Assembly (NCBI RefSeq): GCF_009707865.1
Contig: NZ_WMBA01000064.1
Span: 1 to 44,938 of the forward strand
DNA from: Amycolatopsis pithecellobii
GTDB taxonomy: Bacteria > Actinomycetota > Actinomycetes > Mycobacteriales > Pseudonocardiaceae
Direction of reading: 5' to 3'
Length of the DNA stretch: 44,938 bases
Shown here: positions 27,366 to 36,562 of the stretch, in pieces
How the letters are laid out: each line of letters begins with the position of its first letter
Numbering within the stretch: the stretch's first letter is position 1
Position numbers and translations under genes: made by a program
Notes under the pieces: model-generated
Database searches by the model: none
Seen by the model: the letters and a program-made list of their open reading frames with translations, nothing else
Told to the model about the DNA's origin: nothing

Positions 27366-29129
27366 ATGGCCTACTCCGTCACACTGCCGGAGCTCGGGGA
27401 GAGCGTCACCGAGGGAACTGTCACCAGGTGGCTGAAGCAAGAGGGTGACACGGTCGCCGTCGACGAGCCGCTACTGGAGATCTCCACGGACAAGGTCGAC
27501 ACCGAGGTGCCCTCGCCGGTCGCCGGTGTCGTGGCGCGGATCGTCGCCAAGGAGGACGACACCGTCGAGGTCGGCGGCGAGCTCGCGGTGATCGACGACG
27601 GTTCGGGCGGTGCCGAGGCGAGTACGCCGGCGCCCGCCGAGCAGGCGCAGCCGGAACCCGAGCCGGAACCCGAGCCGCAGGCGGCGCAGGGTTCGCCGGA
27701 GGTCGGTGACGCGCCGAAGCCGACCGCGCAGCCGGCGCCGGGTGGTTCCGCGCAGGGCACCCCGGTGACCTTGCCGGAGCTGGGCGAGAGCGTCACCGAG
27801 GGCACGGTCACCCGCTGGCTCAAGCAGGTCGGTGACACGGTCGCGGTCGACGAACCGCTGCTGGAGATCTCGACGGACAAGGTCGACACCGAGGTGCCTT
27901 CGCCGGTCGCCGGCACGGTGCTGGAGATCAGCGTCGGTGAGGACGAGACGGTCGAGGTCGGCGGGCAGCTCGCTGTCATCGGCGACGCCTCCGCCGCGCC
28001 CGCGCAGCAGGAGCAGCCGAAGCAGCCCGAGCCGCAGCAGCAGAAGGCGCCGGAACCGGAGGCGCCCAAGGCCGCGCCGAAGCCGGAGCCCACGCCCGCA
28101 CCGGCTCAGCAGCCCGCCGCGCAGGCACCCGCCCCGCAGGCACCGGCGCCGAAGCCGGCGGCCGAGCCGCAGGACAACGGCAGCGGCCCGTATGTCACTC
28201 CGCTGGTGCGCAAGCTCGCCACCGAGCACGGCATCGACCTGACCTCGCTGACCGGCAGCGGGGTCGGCGGCCGGATCCGCAAGCAGGACGTGCTCGCGGC
28301 GGCCGAGGCCAAGCAGCAGCAGGCCGCGCCCGCTCCGGCCGCAGCCGCCCCGGCGGTGCAGCGTCCGAGCGCCCCGGCCGCCGCGGCGTCGCCGGAGCTG
28401 GCCGCGCTGCGTGGCACGGTGCAGAAGGCCAGCCGGATCCGTCAGGTCATCGCGCAGCGCACCCGCGAGTCGCTGCAGACCTCGGCCCAGCTGACCCAGG
28501 TGTTCGAGGTGGATGTCACCAAGGTCGCGCGGCTGCGCCAGCAGGCCAAGGCGTCCTTTGCCGAGCGTGAGGGCGTCAAGCTGACGTTCCTGCCGTTCTT
28601 CGCGAAGGCGACGGTCGAGGCGCTCAAGCAGCATCCGAACGTCAACGCGTACCTCAACGAGGAAACCAAGGAGATCACCTACTTCGGCGAGGAGCACCTC
28701 GCGGTCGCGGTGGACACCGAGCGGGGCCTGATCTCGCCGGTGATCCACAACGCCGGTGAGCTGAACCTGGCGGGCCTCGCCCGCGGGATCGCCGACATCG
28801 CGGCGCGCACGCGGAACAACAAGATCAAGCCGGACGAGCTGTCGGGCGGCACCTTCACGGTGACCAACCTCGGCAGCAACGGCGCGTTGTTCGACACGCC
28901 GATCATCAACCAGCCGCAGTCCGGGATCCTGGGCGTCGGCGCGGTGGTGAAGCGGCCGGTCGTGGTGACCGACGCCGACGGGCAGGACACGATCGCGATC
29001 CGGTCGATGGCCTACCTGGCGCTGACGTACGACCACCGGCTCATCGACGGTGCCGACGCCGGGCGGTTCCTGACCACGATCAAGCACCGCCTCGAAGAAG
29101 GCCACTTCGAGGACGAACTCGGGCTCTAG
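27366..29129 (+). CDS. sucB: 2-oxoacid dehydrogenase E2, dihydrolipoamide acyltransferase with two lipoyl domains
   Basis: 587 residues. Two nearly identical lipoyl domains carry the lipoylated lysines at K43 and K172 in [13 protein letters not shown]. They are joined by Pro/Ala/Gln/Glu linkers. A peripheral-subunit-binding domain ([17 protein letters not shown] ... [10 protein letters not shown], about 278-320) and a CAT-fold catalytic domain ending in [12 protein letters not shown] with the catalytic His follow. It is the Rv2215 (DlaT) counterpart and may serve the pyruvate and/or 2-oxoglutarate complex; which one cannot be decided here. It lies after lpd, with lipB and lipA nearby. Confidence 0.95.
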   Translation: MAYSVTLPELGESVTEGTVTRWLKQEGDTVAVDEPLLEISTDKVDTEVPSPVAGVVARIVAKEDDTVEVGGELAVIDDGSGGAEASTPAPAEQAQPEPEPEPEPQAAQGSPEVGDAPKPTAQPAPGGSAQGTPVTLPELGESVTEGTVTRWLKQVGDTVAVDEPLLEISTDKVDTEVPSPVAGTVLEISVGEDETVEVGGQLAVIGDASAAPAQQEQPKQPEPQQQKAPEPEAPKAAPKPEPTPAPAQQPAAQAPAPQAPAPKPAAEPQDNGSGPYVTPLVRKLATEHGIDLTSLTGSGVGGRIRKQDVLAAAEAKQQQAAPAPAAAAPAVQRPSAPAAAASPELAALRGTVQKASRIRQVIAQRTRESLQTSAQLTQVFEVDVTKVARLRQQAKASFAEREGVKLTFLPFFAKATVEALKQHPNVNAYLNEETKEITYFGEEHLAVAVDTERGLISPVIHNAGELNLAGLARGIADIAARTRNNKIKPDELSGGTFTVTNLGSNGALFDTPIINQPQSGILGVGAVVKRPVVVTDADGQDTIAIRSMAYLALTYDHRLIDGADAGRFLTTIKHRLEEGHFEDELGL

Positions 29130-29137
29130 GCAAGGAA

Positions 29138-29176
29138 AGGGGCCGCTTCGCGACAGTGTTTCGCGAAGCGGCCCCT
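29138..29176. terminator. Terminator after the E2 gene
   Basis: 16-bp stem with left arm AGGGGCCGCTTCGCGA (29138-29153) and perfect complement (29161-29176), 7-nt loop. It closes the lpd-E2 unit; downstream T run is short. Confidence 0.9.
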
Positions 29177-29201
29177 GCTTGTTGCGGCTTAAGGTGAACC
29201 C

Positions 29202-30071
29202 ATGCGTGTCCTGGTCGCGGGTTCCCGCGGGCTCATCGGTAACGCCCTTGTCGAGGCGCTGAACGACGCCGGGCACGAGGTACGCCGGCTCGTGCGCGGC
29301 AACGGGGAGTACAGCTGGGATCCGCCGGCCGGGCGCATCGACGACAACGCGCTCAAGGGCGTGGACGCGGTGGTGAACCTGTGCGGTTCGACGATGGTGA
29401 CGCGGTGGAGCGCGGCGCGGAAACAGCTGATCGCCGACAGCCGGATCGAGCCGACGGAGGTGCTCGCCGAAGCGGTCGCTGAACACGGGATTCCCGTGCT
29501 GCTCAACGCTTCCGGGGTGAACTACTACGGTGACTGCGGCGCGATCGTGGTCGACGAGAGCACCCCGGTCGGCGAGGGTTTCCTGGCCCATCTGTGCGAA
29601 ACGTGGGAAGCCGCGACAGCTCCCGCGGCACGCGCCGGAGCGCGGGTCGTCTCCGTGCGAACGGGCCTCGTGCTCAGTCGCCGCGGCGGGTTGCTGGGGC
29701 CACTGAAACCGCTCTTCCGCCTCGGCTTGGGTGGCCGGCTCGGCAACGGCGCGCAGTACCAGTCGTGGATCGCCGAGCGGGACGAGATCGGGGCGATCCG
29801 GTTCCTGCTGGAGCACGACAGTGTGGCCGGTCCGGTCAACCTCACCGGACCGGAGCCGGTGACCAATACGGAGTTCACCCGTGCGCTCGGTCGTGCGCTG
29901 CACCGACCGGCACCGTGGTGGGTGCCCGGTCCGGCGCTGCGGCTCGCCCTCGGCGAGGCCGCGGACGACATGGTGCTGGCGTCCGTCCGCGCGGTGCCCA
30001 CGGTGCTGCGGCAGGCGGGTTACCGGTTCGAACATTCCACTGTGGACTCCGCACTGGCGGCCGCACAGTGA
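29202..30071 (+). CDS. TIGR01777-family epimerase/SDR protein (Rv2216-like)
   Basis: 289 residues. An extended SDR fold: MRVLVAGSRGLIGNAL is the NAD(P)-binding loop, followed by DAVVNLCGS and NASGVNYYGDCG. The C-terminus carries the DUF1731-like segment (HRPAPWWVPGPALRLALGE) of the TIGR01777 group (YfcH/Slr1223-type), whose substrates are unknown. Rv2216 sits in the same place between E2 and lipB. Its stop overlaps the next GTG, so it is cotranscribed with the PAP2 gene and lipB. Confidence 0.92.
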   Translation: MRVLVAGSRGLIGNALVEALNDAGHEVRRLVRGNGEYSWDPPAGRIDDNALKGVDAVVNLCGSTMVTRWSAARKQLIADSRIEPTEVLAEAVAEHGIPVLLNASGVNYYGDCGAIVVDESTPVGEGFLAHLCETWEAATAPAARAGARVVSVRTGLVLSRRGGLLGPLKPLFRLGLGGRLGNGAQYQSWIAERDEIGAIRFLLEHDSVAGPVNLTGPEPVTNTEFTRALGRALHRPAPWWVPGPALRLALGEAADDMVLASVRAVPTVLRQAGYRFEHSTVDSALAAAQ

Positions 30072-30700
30072 TCCGCTGGCCGGTGACCGGCGTGCTGTTC
30101 CTCGGCCTGTTCGTCGCGCTCGGTCTCGCCGTCGCGAAGCAACCGCTGGGCATCGATCTGACGGTGACCGGCGCGTTCCAGGGGTTGTGGCGCGGCACTT
30201 TCGGCAACCTGACGAAGATCGTGAGCGACCTGCTCGGCCTCGTGCTGCCGGCCGCCGCGGTGGCCGGCCTGCTCGTGGGCGCGATCCTGGCGTGGTACCG
30301 GGGACTGCGCCGGGAGGCCTTGATCGTCGTGCGGGTACTCGTTGTCTATGGCGCGGCGCGGCTGACGAGCTGGCTGGGGAAGCCGATCTTCGTGCGGGAA
30401 CGGCCGCGTGCGTACGCCGAGTTCAGCTATCCCAGCGGGCATGTGGTGGCGATCGCGAGTACCGCGCTCGCGGCGACGTTGCTGTGCCGGTGGCTCGCCC
30501 CGGCGCTGACAAGGCGGGTGGCGGTCGGATCGGGCCTGTTGACGGTGCTCGTCGCGCTGACCAGGCTGGTTCTGGGCGTGCACTGGCTGTCGGACACGGT
30601 CGGTGCGGTGCTGGGTGTGCTGGGTGTCGGTTTGCTTGCTGCCGCTGTGGTGCGGCTCCTACCGGGACCCGTCCCTGAACGGCGTAGCCTGCCTTTGTGA
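30068..30700 (+). CDS. PAP2-family membrane phosphatase
   Basis: 210 residues, about six membrane helices. The PAP2 motifs are intact: [11 protein letters not shown] (KxxxxxxRP), YPSGH and [12 protein letters not shown] (the SRxxxxxHxxxD motif with Thr for Ser). Such enzymes hydrolyse undecaprenyl-diphosphate or phospholipid phosphates on the outer membrane face. GTG 30068 overlaps the epimerase stop (GTGA), and its own stop overlaps the lipB GTG. M. tuberculosis has no PAP2 gene at this point as far as I recall, so this is an insertion into the epimerase-lipB pair that kept coupling. Confidence 0.92.
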   Translation: MIRWPVTGVLFLGLFVALGLAVAKQPLGIDLTVTGAFQGLWRGTFGNLTKIVSDLLGLVLPAAAVAGLLVGAILAWYRGLRREALIVVRVLVVYGAARLTSWLGKPIFVRERPRAYAEFSYPSGHVVAIASTALAATLLCRWLAPALTRRVAVGSGLLTVLVALTRLVLGVHWLSDTVGAVLGVLGVGLLAAAVVRLLPGPVPERRSLPL

Positions 30701-31434
30701 GCGTTTCCTCTTGCCGCGCCGGCACCGAACCGGTTGACGTCCGCACCATCGGTGTCATCGACTACCTCGAAGCCTGGGAACTGCAGCGCACCCACCTGAA
30801 CGCCAGAGCCGATGGCTCGGCGCCGGACACCATGTTGCTGCTGGAGCACCCGTCGGTCTACACGGCGGGCAAGCGGACCGAGCCGGAGGACCGGCCGGTG
30901 GACGGCACCCCGGTCATCGACGTGGACCGCGGCGGCAAAATCACCTGGCACGGGCCGGGTCAGCTCGTCGGGTACCCGATCATCAAACTCGGTGACCCCA
31001 TTGATGTCGTGCACTACGTTCGGCGGCTGGAAGAGGCACTGATCAAGGTGTGCGACCAGTTCGGCGTGCACACCGGCCGGGTCGAAGGCCGCAGCGGCGT
31101 GTGGGTCCCGGCCGATGACCGTGGACCGGAACGCAAGATCGCCGCGATCGGCATCCGGGTCCAGCGGGGCGTCACCATGCACGGGTTCGAGCTCAACTGC
31201 AACGCTGATTTGGGCGCATTCGACAAAATCGTGCCGTGCGGCATCCGCGATGCGGGTGTGACGTCGCTGTCCTACGAACTGGAGCGGGACGTCACGGTGG
31301 CGGAGGCACTCCCCCTGGCACGCGACGCGGTCTTGGCGGCGCTTGACGGCGAACTGGCCGTGAGCGACGACCGCTGGCTGCCGCGCCCGGCGGCACCGGA
31401 AGCGGCCGGAGTGACTTTCGCCCTGCAGGGCTGA
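30697..31434 (+). CDS. lipB: Octanoyl-[ACP]:protein N-octanoyltransferase
   Basis: 245 residues. Motifs: [44 protein letters not shown] with the catalytic Lys, and [11 protein letters not shown] with the acyl-thioester Cys. It moves octanoate from ACP to lipoyl domains such as those of the E2 here; LipA then inserts sulfur. GTG 30697 overlaps the PAP2 stop. Mycobacterial order lipB-lipA is broken here by LLM, TetR and SDR genes. It ends at the inverse copy of the dispersed repeat. Confidence 0.96.
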   Translation: MSVSSCRAGTEPVDVRTIGVIDYLEAWELQRTHLNARADGSAPDTMLLLEHPSVYTAGKRTEPEDRPVDGTPVIDVDRGGKITWHGPGQLVGYPIIKLGDPIDVVHYVRRLEEALIKVCDQFGVHTGRVEGRSGVWVPADDRGPERKIAAIGIRVQRGVTMHGFELNCNADLGAFDKIVPCGIRDAGVTSLSYELERDVTVAEALPLARDAVLAALDGELAVSDDRWLPRPAAPEAAGVTFALQG

Positions 31435-31439
31435 AATCG

Positions 31440-31621
31440 AAGGACGCCAGCCGCCGGCCGTGGGCGAAAGCCGAAGGGGCCCAACGCCCATACCCACGCT
31501 GGAACGAGGGCGCCCAGCGCCCGGACACCCGCCAGAGCCCGAAGGGCATCGCGCGAAGCACGACCAAAAAGAATGCCTCGCCGGCGGGCTGGCTCCGGGA
31601 CAACTGGCCCAACGGGACCTC
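31440..31621 (-). repeat. Dispersed intergenic repeat, copy B (inverse)
   Basis: Reverse complement of this stretch aligns with copy A at 15341-15540. The GAGGTCCCGTTGGG block (31608-31621) and the identical 22-nt block around GGGCGC-TGG-GCGCCC (31503-31524) are in the same order, separated by a middle part with small gaps and substitutions. It fills the gap between convergent lipB and the LLM gene and stops 1 nt short of the LLM stop codon. Confidence 0.75.
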
Positions 31622-31622
31622 G

Positions 31623-32558
31623 TCAGTCCAATTTGGACATCACTTCGGCTGCGATCAGTTCCAAGTGGCCCAGGTCCGACAAGTCCAGTACCTGCAGGTA
31701 GATCCTGCTGATTCCGGCTTGCTCGCGTAGCACGCCGATCTTGTCCAGTACCTCCGCCGGTGTGCCGGCCAGGCCGTCGCGCTTGAGTTGGTCGACGTCC
31801 CGGCTGATTGTCGCAGCGCGGCGGGCTACCTCGGCGTCGGTGGCGCCGATCGCGACGGTTTGGGCTATCGAGCGGGTGATTTCCTTGGGATCGCGGCCGG
31901 CCGCGCGTGCGGCTGCGTCGACCAGTTCGAGTTGGGCGACGGCGCCTTCGGGGTCCCGGAACGCAACGTTGAACTCGTCGGCGTAGCGGGCGGCGAGCGC
32001 TGGGGTGCGCTTCTTGCCCCCGCCGCCGATGATCACCGGTGGCCGCGGGCGCTGCGCCGGCTTCGGTAGCCCGGGGGCGTCCACGAGCTGGAAATGCTTA
32101 CCGGAGAAGCTGAACGTCTCCCCCTCCGGAGTTTCCCAGAGGCCGGTGATGATCGCGAGCTGCTCTTCGTACCGGTCGAATCGTTCCTTCAACGGGGGCA
32201 GGTCGAAACCATAAGCCTGATGTTCGGCCTCGTACCAGCCCGAACCGAAGCCGAATTCGACCCGCCCGCCTGACATCTGGTCCACCTGGGCCACCGAGAT
32301 CGCGAGCAGCGATGGGTGCCGGAAGGTCGCCGCCGTGACCAGGGTGCCGAGCCGGATCCGGGACGTCTCGCGGGCGATCGCGCCGAGCGTCACCCAGGAG
32401 TCCGTGGGGCCGGGCAGACCGGAAACGCCGCCCATGCTGAGAAAATGGTCGGATCGGAAGAACGCGTCGAAACCCGTTTCTTCGGCTTTCTGCGCCACAC
32501 GCAAAAGGTCGTCATAGGTGGCCCCTTGCTGGGGCTCAGTGAAGATCCGTAAGTCCAC
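31623..32558 (-). CDS. LLM-class (probably F420-dependent) flavin oxidoreductase
   Basis: 311 residues, luciferase-like TIM barrel: DAFFRSDHFL, RIRLGTLVTAATFRHPSLLA, GRVEFGFGSGWYEAEHQAYG, and PVIIGGGGKKRTPALAARYADEFN. Many actinobacterial members of this set use coenzyme F420 rather than FMN. Substrate unknown. It lies 13 nt downstream of the TetR gene on the same strand, so it is probably in the regulator's operon and under its autoregulation. Confidence 0.92.
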   Translation of the reverse strand: MDLRIFTEPQQGATYDDLLRVAQKAEETGFDAFFRSDHFLSMGGVSGLPGPTDSWVTLGAIARETSRIRLGTLVTAATFRHPSLLAISVAQVDQMSGGRVEFGFGSGWYEAEHQAYGFDLPPLKERFDRYEEQLAIITGLWETPEGETFSFSGKHFQLVDAPGLPKPAQRPRPPVIIGGGGKKRTPALAARYADEFNVAFRDPEGAVAQLELVDAAARAAGRDPKEITRSIAQTVAIGATDAEVARRAATISRDVDQLKRDGLAGTPAEVLDKIGVLREQAGISRIYLQVLDLSDLGHLELIAAEVMSKLD

Positions 32559-32571
32559 GGCCCCACAGTAC

Positions 32572-33162
32572 TCAGTTCCGCCGCACCCGAGTGAGCAGCT
32601 GAGTGATCACCGTCTCGACCTGAGCACCGACCTTCTTCGGGTCGGGCGAGCTCGCGATTTCCGTTGCGGCGGCGGACAAAGCGCCGAAAAGCAGCCGTGC
32701 GGTGATCTCCACCGGCACGTTGTCCACCTCACCTGCTTCGATGAGATCTTCGAGGCTGGAGCGGATCAGACCGAAGCTCGCCCTGTCCTCCGCCTCGCGC
32801 CAGCGTTCCCAGCCCATGACCACGGGCGCCTCGTGAATGGCGATGCGCTGATAGGCCGGGTCGAGACAGCTGGAAATGAATTCCCGCAACCCGCCCAGCG
32901 CCCGTTCCCACGCCGCCTGCGGGCCGTTCATGATTTCTTCGAGCCGCCCGAAAACCCCGCTTTCCACCTGTGCGAACGCGGCTTCGAAGAGCGCCTGCTT
33001 GCCGCTGAAATGGTGGTAGAGCGCGCCTTTCGTCACCCTTGCCCGCTTGGCTACCTCGTCCAGCGACGTGCCCGCATACCCGCGTTTGGTGAACAGTTCG
33101 ACGGCGCTGTCCACCAGCGCGGATCGCGTGGACTCCGAATAGTCGAGCCGCCTGGACCGCAT
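32572..33162 (-). CDS. TetR-family regulator
   Basis: 196 residues from ATG 33162 (a GTG at 33177 is possible). The HTH reads TSLDEVAKRARVTKGALYHHFSGKQALFEAAF, a standard TetR/AcrR DNA-binding domain. The helical C-terminus gives no clear ligand. Upstream, two ACATACnnnnnGTATG palindromes and one half-site lie in the divergent region; they are the likely operators controlling this gene, the LLM oxidoreductase after it, and the divergent 33294 gene. Confidence 0.93.
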   Translation of the reverse strand: MRSRRLDYSESTRSALVDSAVELFTKRGYAGTSLDEVAKRARVTKGALYHHFSGKQALFEAAFAQVESGVFGRLEEIMNGPQAAWERALGGLREFISSCLDPAYQRIAIHEAPVVMGWERWREAEDRASFGLIRSSLEDLIEAGEVDNVPVEITARLLFGALSAAATEIASSPDPKKVGAQVETVITQLLTRVRRN

Positions 33163-33200
33163 TGTCGCCACCGCCACAGCTTACGCCAGGGCATAGCTTC

Positions 33201-33267
33201 ACATACTCGTGGTATGTTCGCTGACGTCGGTGACATACCGACAGTATGCGGAAAACCCGCAGTATGC
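33201..33267. promoter_or_regulatory. Multi-site TetR-type operator
   Basis: Site 1, ACATACTCGTGGTATGT at 33201-33217, has perfect 6-bp arms. Site 2, ACATACCGACAGTATGC at 33233-33249, starts exactly 32 nt later (about three helical turns), so both face the same side. A half-site GCAGTATGC is at 33259-33267, 27 nt before the ATG at 33294. Binding by the adjacent TetR protein is inferred. Confidence 0.75.
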
Positions 33268-33293
33268 AGTGGGTCACAGAAGGGGAAAGACCC

Positions 33294-33800
33294 ATGGGCT
33301 GGAACGACTTCTACCAACGACGAGATATCGCCGACGCGGTTTTGCGACAGGCTGCGCGCGATCCACAGGCGCCCTTGCCGTTCGCCGGAATCCCGGGCGC
33401 GACCGAGGTTTTCGGCGACGAGGAGCAGCTGTTGCTCGCCCTCCAGCACCGCTGGAACCGGCTGCTCAGCGGCTATCTGCGCACTGAGTTCGAGGGCGAG
33501 ACCACCGACCACGTCGAGGCCGTCACGCGCGCATGGCGCCGGGCGGTGCGCGCGAACCGCACCCTGCGCGCGGTGCTGGACGCGCATGTCGCGGACTATC
33601 CGGCGCCGCGCCGGATGCACGAGGCCGAGCAGCGCATGCTGGCCGTCGCGGCAGGCATGGCCGACCCTGGCGAGCCGGCCGAGGAACTGACAAAAGTCGG
33701 CGCCGCTGTCACCGCGCTACTGCGGCACGGTCCCGGCCTCGAAGCACCGCGGCGCACTCCGCTGGGCCAGCTGCTGAAGATGCTCGCGCCCACGGCGTAG
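33294..33800 (+). CDS. Conserved hypothetical protein under TetR operator
   Basis: 168 residues. ATG 33294 has AGGGGAAAGACCC upstream, deciding the start over 33246. It begins MGWNDFYQRRDIADAVL; it is helical, with EEQLLLALQHRWNRLLSGYL and AEQRMLAVAAGMADPG, and has no membrane segment or known active-site motif. It is divergent from a TetR gene and has the operator array in its promoter, so it is probably an inducible partner. I do not recognise a function. Confidence 0.75.
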   Translation: MGWNDFYQRRDIADAVLRQAARDPQAPLPFAGIPGATEVFGDEEQLLLALQHRWNRLLSGYLRTEFEGETTDHVEAVTRAWRRAVRANRTLRAVLDAHVADYPAPRRMHEAEQRMLAVAAGMADPGEPAEELTKVGAAVTALLRHGPGLEAPRRTPLGQLLKMLAPTA

Positions 33801-33861
33801 CTGTAGTTAACCCCGCCCGTCACCCGACCGCCGCCCCTCATCGAGACGCTTCGCGCCGCTC

Positions 33862-33867
33862 TAACAT
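33862..33867 (+). promoter_or_regulatory. -10 box for leaderless SDR gene
   Basis: TAACAT ends 6 nt before ATG 33874; no Shine-Dalgarno lies in between. Confidence 0.5.
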
Positions 33868-33873
33868 CCATCT

Positions 33874-34812
33874 ATGTCGAAGTGGACGGAAGCCGACATC
33901 CCGGACCAGTCCGGGCGCACGGCACTGATCACCGGCGCTAATTCGGGACTCGGCCTGCAGAGCGCGAAAGTCCTCGCGGCCAAGGGAGCGCGGGTGCTGC
34001 TCGCCTGCCGCTCCGCCGGACGTGGTGAACAGGCACTGCGCGCCGTCAAGGCTGTCGCGGCCGTCGAGCCGGAGCTGATCCGGCTCGACCTCGCCGACCT
34101 CGCCTCCGTCCGCCGGGCCGCTACCGAGGTGCGGGAACTGAGCGGCGACAGCCTCGACATCCTGATGAACAACGCCGGGCTCATCGCCGCGGCGCGCGCC
34201 CGCACCAAGGACGGGTTCGAGCTGCAGTTCGGCACGAACCACCTCGGGCACGCCGCGCTGACCTGGCTACTGATGCCGGCCCTGCGTGGTGGTACGTCCG
34301 CCAGGGTGGTGACGCTGACCAGCATCGGCGCCGCCGGCGTGCAGCTCGACTTCGACGACCCCGGCTACGAGCGCCGACCCTTCAACCCCGCGGCCACCTA
34401 CGGCCGCTCCAAGCTGGCCAACCAGGTGTTCGCGCTCGAGCTCGACCGGCGGCTGCGCACGGCGCAGGTCGACATCTCCAGCGTCGTGGCCGCGCCTGGG
34501 TACGCGGCGACCGAGCTGGTCCCGACGATGGCGAAGTCGTACCCCTGGCCCCTCGGCGCCCTGCTCGGCGGCGCGAGCAAGCTCGGCGACCTGCTGATCG
34601 CGCAGACCGTGCGAACCGGCGCACTGCCGCAGCTGTACGCGGCCGCCGCACCGGGCGTCAACGGCGGCGACTACGTGGCCCCGGCCCTGCTGCAGATGTG
34701 GGGTCAGCCCCGGTTCGTCACGCCGGTGGCAACCGCTCTCGATCACGCGACGGGCATCGCGTTGTGGGAGCTCACCGCGAAGTTGACGGGCGTCACGCCG
34801 GACCCGGACTGA
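33874..34812 (+). CDS. Short-chain dehydrogenase (protochlorophyllide-reductase-like group)
   Basis: 312 residues. NAD(P) loop [16 protein letters not shown] at the end of strand 4, and the catalytic Y176-GRS-K180. The [16 protein letters not shown] stretch marks the retinol-dehydrogenase/protochlorophyllide-reductase-like subgroup common in actinobacteria. The substrate is unknown. There is no RBS; a TAACAT box 6 nt upstream suggests leaderless translation. It precedes lipA by 26 nt, but lipA has its own -10-like box, so they may be separately transcribed. Confidence 0.93.
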   Translation: MSKWTEADIPDQSGRTALITGANSGLGLQSAKVLAAKGARVLLACRSAGRGEQALRAVKAVAAVEPELIRLDLADLASVRRAATEVRELSGDSLDILMNNAGLIAAARARTKDGFELQFGTNHLGHAALTWLLMPALRGGTSARVVTLTSIGAAGVQLDFDDPGYERRPFNPAATYGRSKLANQVFALELDRRLRTAQVDISSVVAAPGYAATELVPTMAKSYPWPLGALLGGASKLGDLLIAQTVRTGALPQLYAAAAPGVNGGDYVAPALLQMWGQPRFVTPVATALDHATGIALWELTAKLTGVTPDPD

Positions 34813-34825
34813 GGGCGCGGAAGCG

Positions 34826-34831
34826 TACTCT
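34826..34831 (+). promoter_or_regulatory. -10 box for leaderless lipA
   Basis: TACTCT ends 7 nt before GTG 34839, supporting this start over in-frame codons farther upstream inside the SDR gene. Confidence 0.45.
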
Positions 34832-34838
34832 GGCTCAG

Positions 34839-35840
34839 GTGAGTGTCGTGCCTGAAGGTCGGAAGCTGCTGCGGCTCGAAGTTCGTAACGCCGAGACGCC
34901 GATCGAGAAGAAGCCGTCCTGGATCAAGACCCGCGCGAAGATGGGCCCCGAGTTCACCGAGCTCAAAGGTCTGGTCCGCCGTGAGGGTCTGCACACCGTG
35001 TGTGAGGAGGCCGGCTGTCCCAACATCTACGAATGCTGGGAAGACCGCGAAGCGACCTTCCTCATCGGCGGCGACCAGTGCACCCGACGCTGTGACTTCT
35101 GCCAGATCGACACCGGCAAGCCCGCCGCGCTGGACCGCGAGGAGCCGCGCCGCGTCGCCGAAAGCGTGCAGGCGATGGGGCTGCGCTACTCGACCGTCAC
35201 CGGCGTCGCCCGCGATGACTTGAAGGACGGTGGCGCGTGGCTGTACGCGGAGACCGTGCGCCAGATCCACGCGCTCAACCCCGGCACCGGCGTCGAGCTG
35301 CTGATCCCCGACTTCAACGCCGAGCCCGCGCAGCTGGCTGAGGTGTTCGGCGCGCGGCCCGAGGTGCTCGCGCACAACGTCGAGACCGTGCCGCGGATCT
35401 TCAAGCGGATCCGCCCCGGTTTCCGGTATGCGCGCTCGCTCGAGGTCATCACGAAGGCGCGCGAGGCCGGGCTGGTGACGAAGTCGAACCTGATCCTCGG
35501 CATGGGCGAGACGCCGGACGAGGTCGAGCCCGCGATGCGTGACCTGGTGAACGCCGGCTGCGAGATCCTGACGATCACCCAGTACCTGCGCCCGTCGGTG
35601 CGGCACCATCCGGTGGACCGCTGGGTCAAGCCCGAGGAGTTCGTGGAGCATTCGCAGGTGGCCGAGTCGCTGGGGTTCGCCGGGGTGATGGCGGGTCCGC
35701 TGGTGCGCTCGTCGTACCGCGCGGGCCGGCTGTACGCGCAGACGAAGCAGCACCGTGGTGAGCCGCTGCCGTCGAATCTCGCCCACCTGGCCGAGGCCGG
35801 GCCCGCCGCGCAGGAGGCCGCGAGCCTGCTGACTCGCTGA
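34839..35840 (+). CDS. lipA: Lipoyl synthase
   Basis: 333 residues. It has both clusters: auxiliary-cluster cysteines in [12 protein letters not shown] and the radical-[11 protein letters not shown]. The auxiliary cluster is consumed to supply sulfur atoms to octanoyl-lysine on E2 and GcvH proteins. Full length; the C-terminal RSSYRAGRL supplies the conserved serine ligand. GTG 34839 is chosen because it follows a TACTCT box and overlaps nothing. It completes LipB's job for the E2 at 27366; ErpA-type carriers are likely Fe-S donors. Confidence 0.97.
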   Translation: MSVVPEGRKLLRLEVRNAETPIEKKPSWIKTRAKMGPEFTELKGLVRREGLHTVCEEAGCPNIYECWEDREATFLIGGDQCTRRCDFCQIDTGKPAALDREEPRRVAESVQAMGLRYSTVTGVARDDLKDGGAWLYAETVRQIHALNPGTGVELLIPDFNAEPAQLAEVFGARPEVLAHNVETVPRIFKRIRPGFRYARSLEVITKAREAGLVTKSNLILGMGETPDEVEPAMRDLVNAGCEILTITQYLRPSVRHHPVDRWVKPEEFVEHSQVAESLGFAGVMAGPLVRSSYRAGRLYAQTKQHRGEPLPSNLAHLAEAGPAAQEAASLLTR

Positions 35841-35923
35841 ATTCAGGGTTCGCCCCTGATGCCACTCCCCCACCGGCCGCGCTAGGTTGAGGCCAACGCG
35901 ACAAAACGGACAGGGGAGCGAGC

Positions 35924-36562
35924 GTGGTCACCGACATCCTGAACTGGCTGCAGAGCCTTCCGCAGCCGGCGCTCGTCGGCGCCACCGGCCTGCTGGTGTT
36001 TCTGGAATGCACCATCGGGCTGGGCTTTCTCGCGCCCGGCGAATCGGGTCTGCTGGTGGCCGCGACGACGGCGCACACCGTGCCGCGGTTCTTGATCCTC
36101 TGGGGCGTGGTCACCGTGTGCGCCACCTTGGGCGACACGATCGGCTTCGCCATCGGGCGGCGGTGGGGGCCGCGGCTGCGCGAGACGAAACTGATCCAGA
36201 ACCACGGAGTGGACGCGTGGGACAGGGCGACCGGCATCCTGCACCGGCGCGGCGCGCTGGCGGTGTTCTTCGCCCGTTTCCTGCCCGTGATCCGGACCTT
36301 GATGCCGGCCGCCGCCGGCACTTCCGGCCTGCCGTTCCGGAAGTTCCTGCCCGCCTCGTTCGCCGGCGCGCTGTCGTGGTCGGCGCTGCACATCAGCATC
36401 GGGGTGGCGCTCGGTGAGGCCGCGAAGAAAATCGAAGGCGCGATGAGCACGGGCGGGTTCATCATCCTGGCCGTGCTCGCCGCCGTCGGGGTGTTCTTCT
36501 TCTTGCGGTGGCGCAAAAAGCGCGCCGCGACGCCGAAGGAAGAGACGGACTCGACGGTTTAG
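35924..36562 (+). CDS. DedA-family membrane protein
   Basis: 212 residues. It has the SNARE-associated/VTT fold: FLECTIGLGFLAPGESGLLVA re-entrant region, the conserved GDTIGFAIGRRWG, FFARFLPVIRTLMPAAAGTSG with the essential Arg, and a C-terminal membrane helix. DedA proteins flip undecaprenyl phosphate or phosphatidylethanolamine. GTG 35924 follows AGGGGAG. Its stop overlaps that of convergent cutC by 4 nt, with no room for a terminator. Confidence 0.95.
   Translation: MVTDILNWLQSLPQPALVGATGLLVFLECTIGLGFLAPGESGLLVAATTAHTVPRFLILWGVVTVCATLGDTIGFAIGRRWGPRLRETKLIQNHGVDAWDRATGILHRRGALAVFFARFLPVIRTLMPAAAGTSGLPFRKFLPASFAGALSWSALHISIGVALGEAAKKIEGAMSTGGFIILAVLAAVGVFFFLRWRKKRAATPKEETDSTV

Noticed and set aside
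27366..28000. Duplicated lipoyl region as an assembly artefact
   Set aside because: The two domains differ at many synonymous sites and have different linkers; tandem lipoyl domains are normal in E2 proteins.
27471..30035. 854-residue open frame on the minus strand
   Set aside because: It lies opposite the E2 and epimerase genes and is an Arg/Gly/His-rich artefact of high GC.
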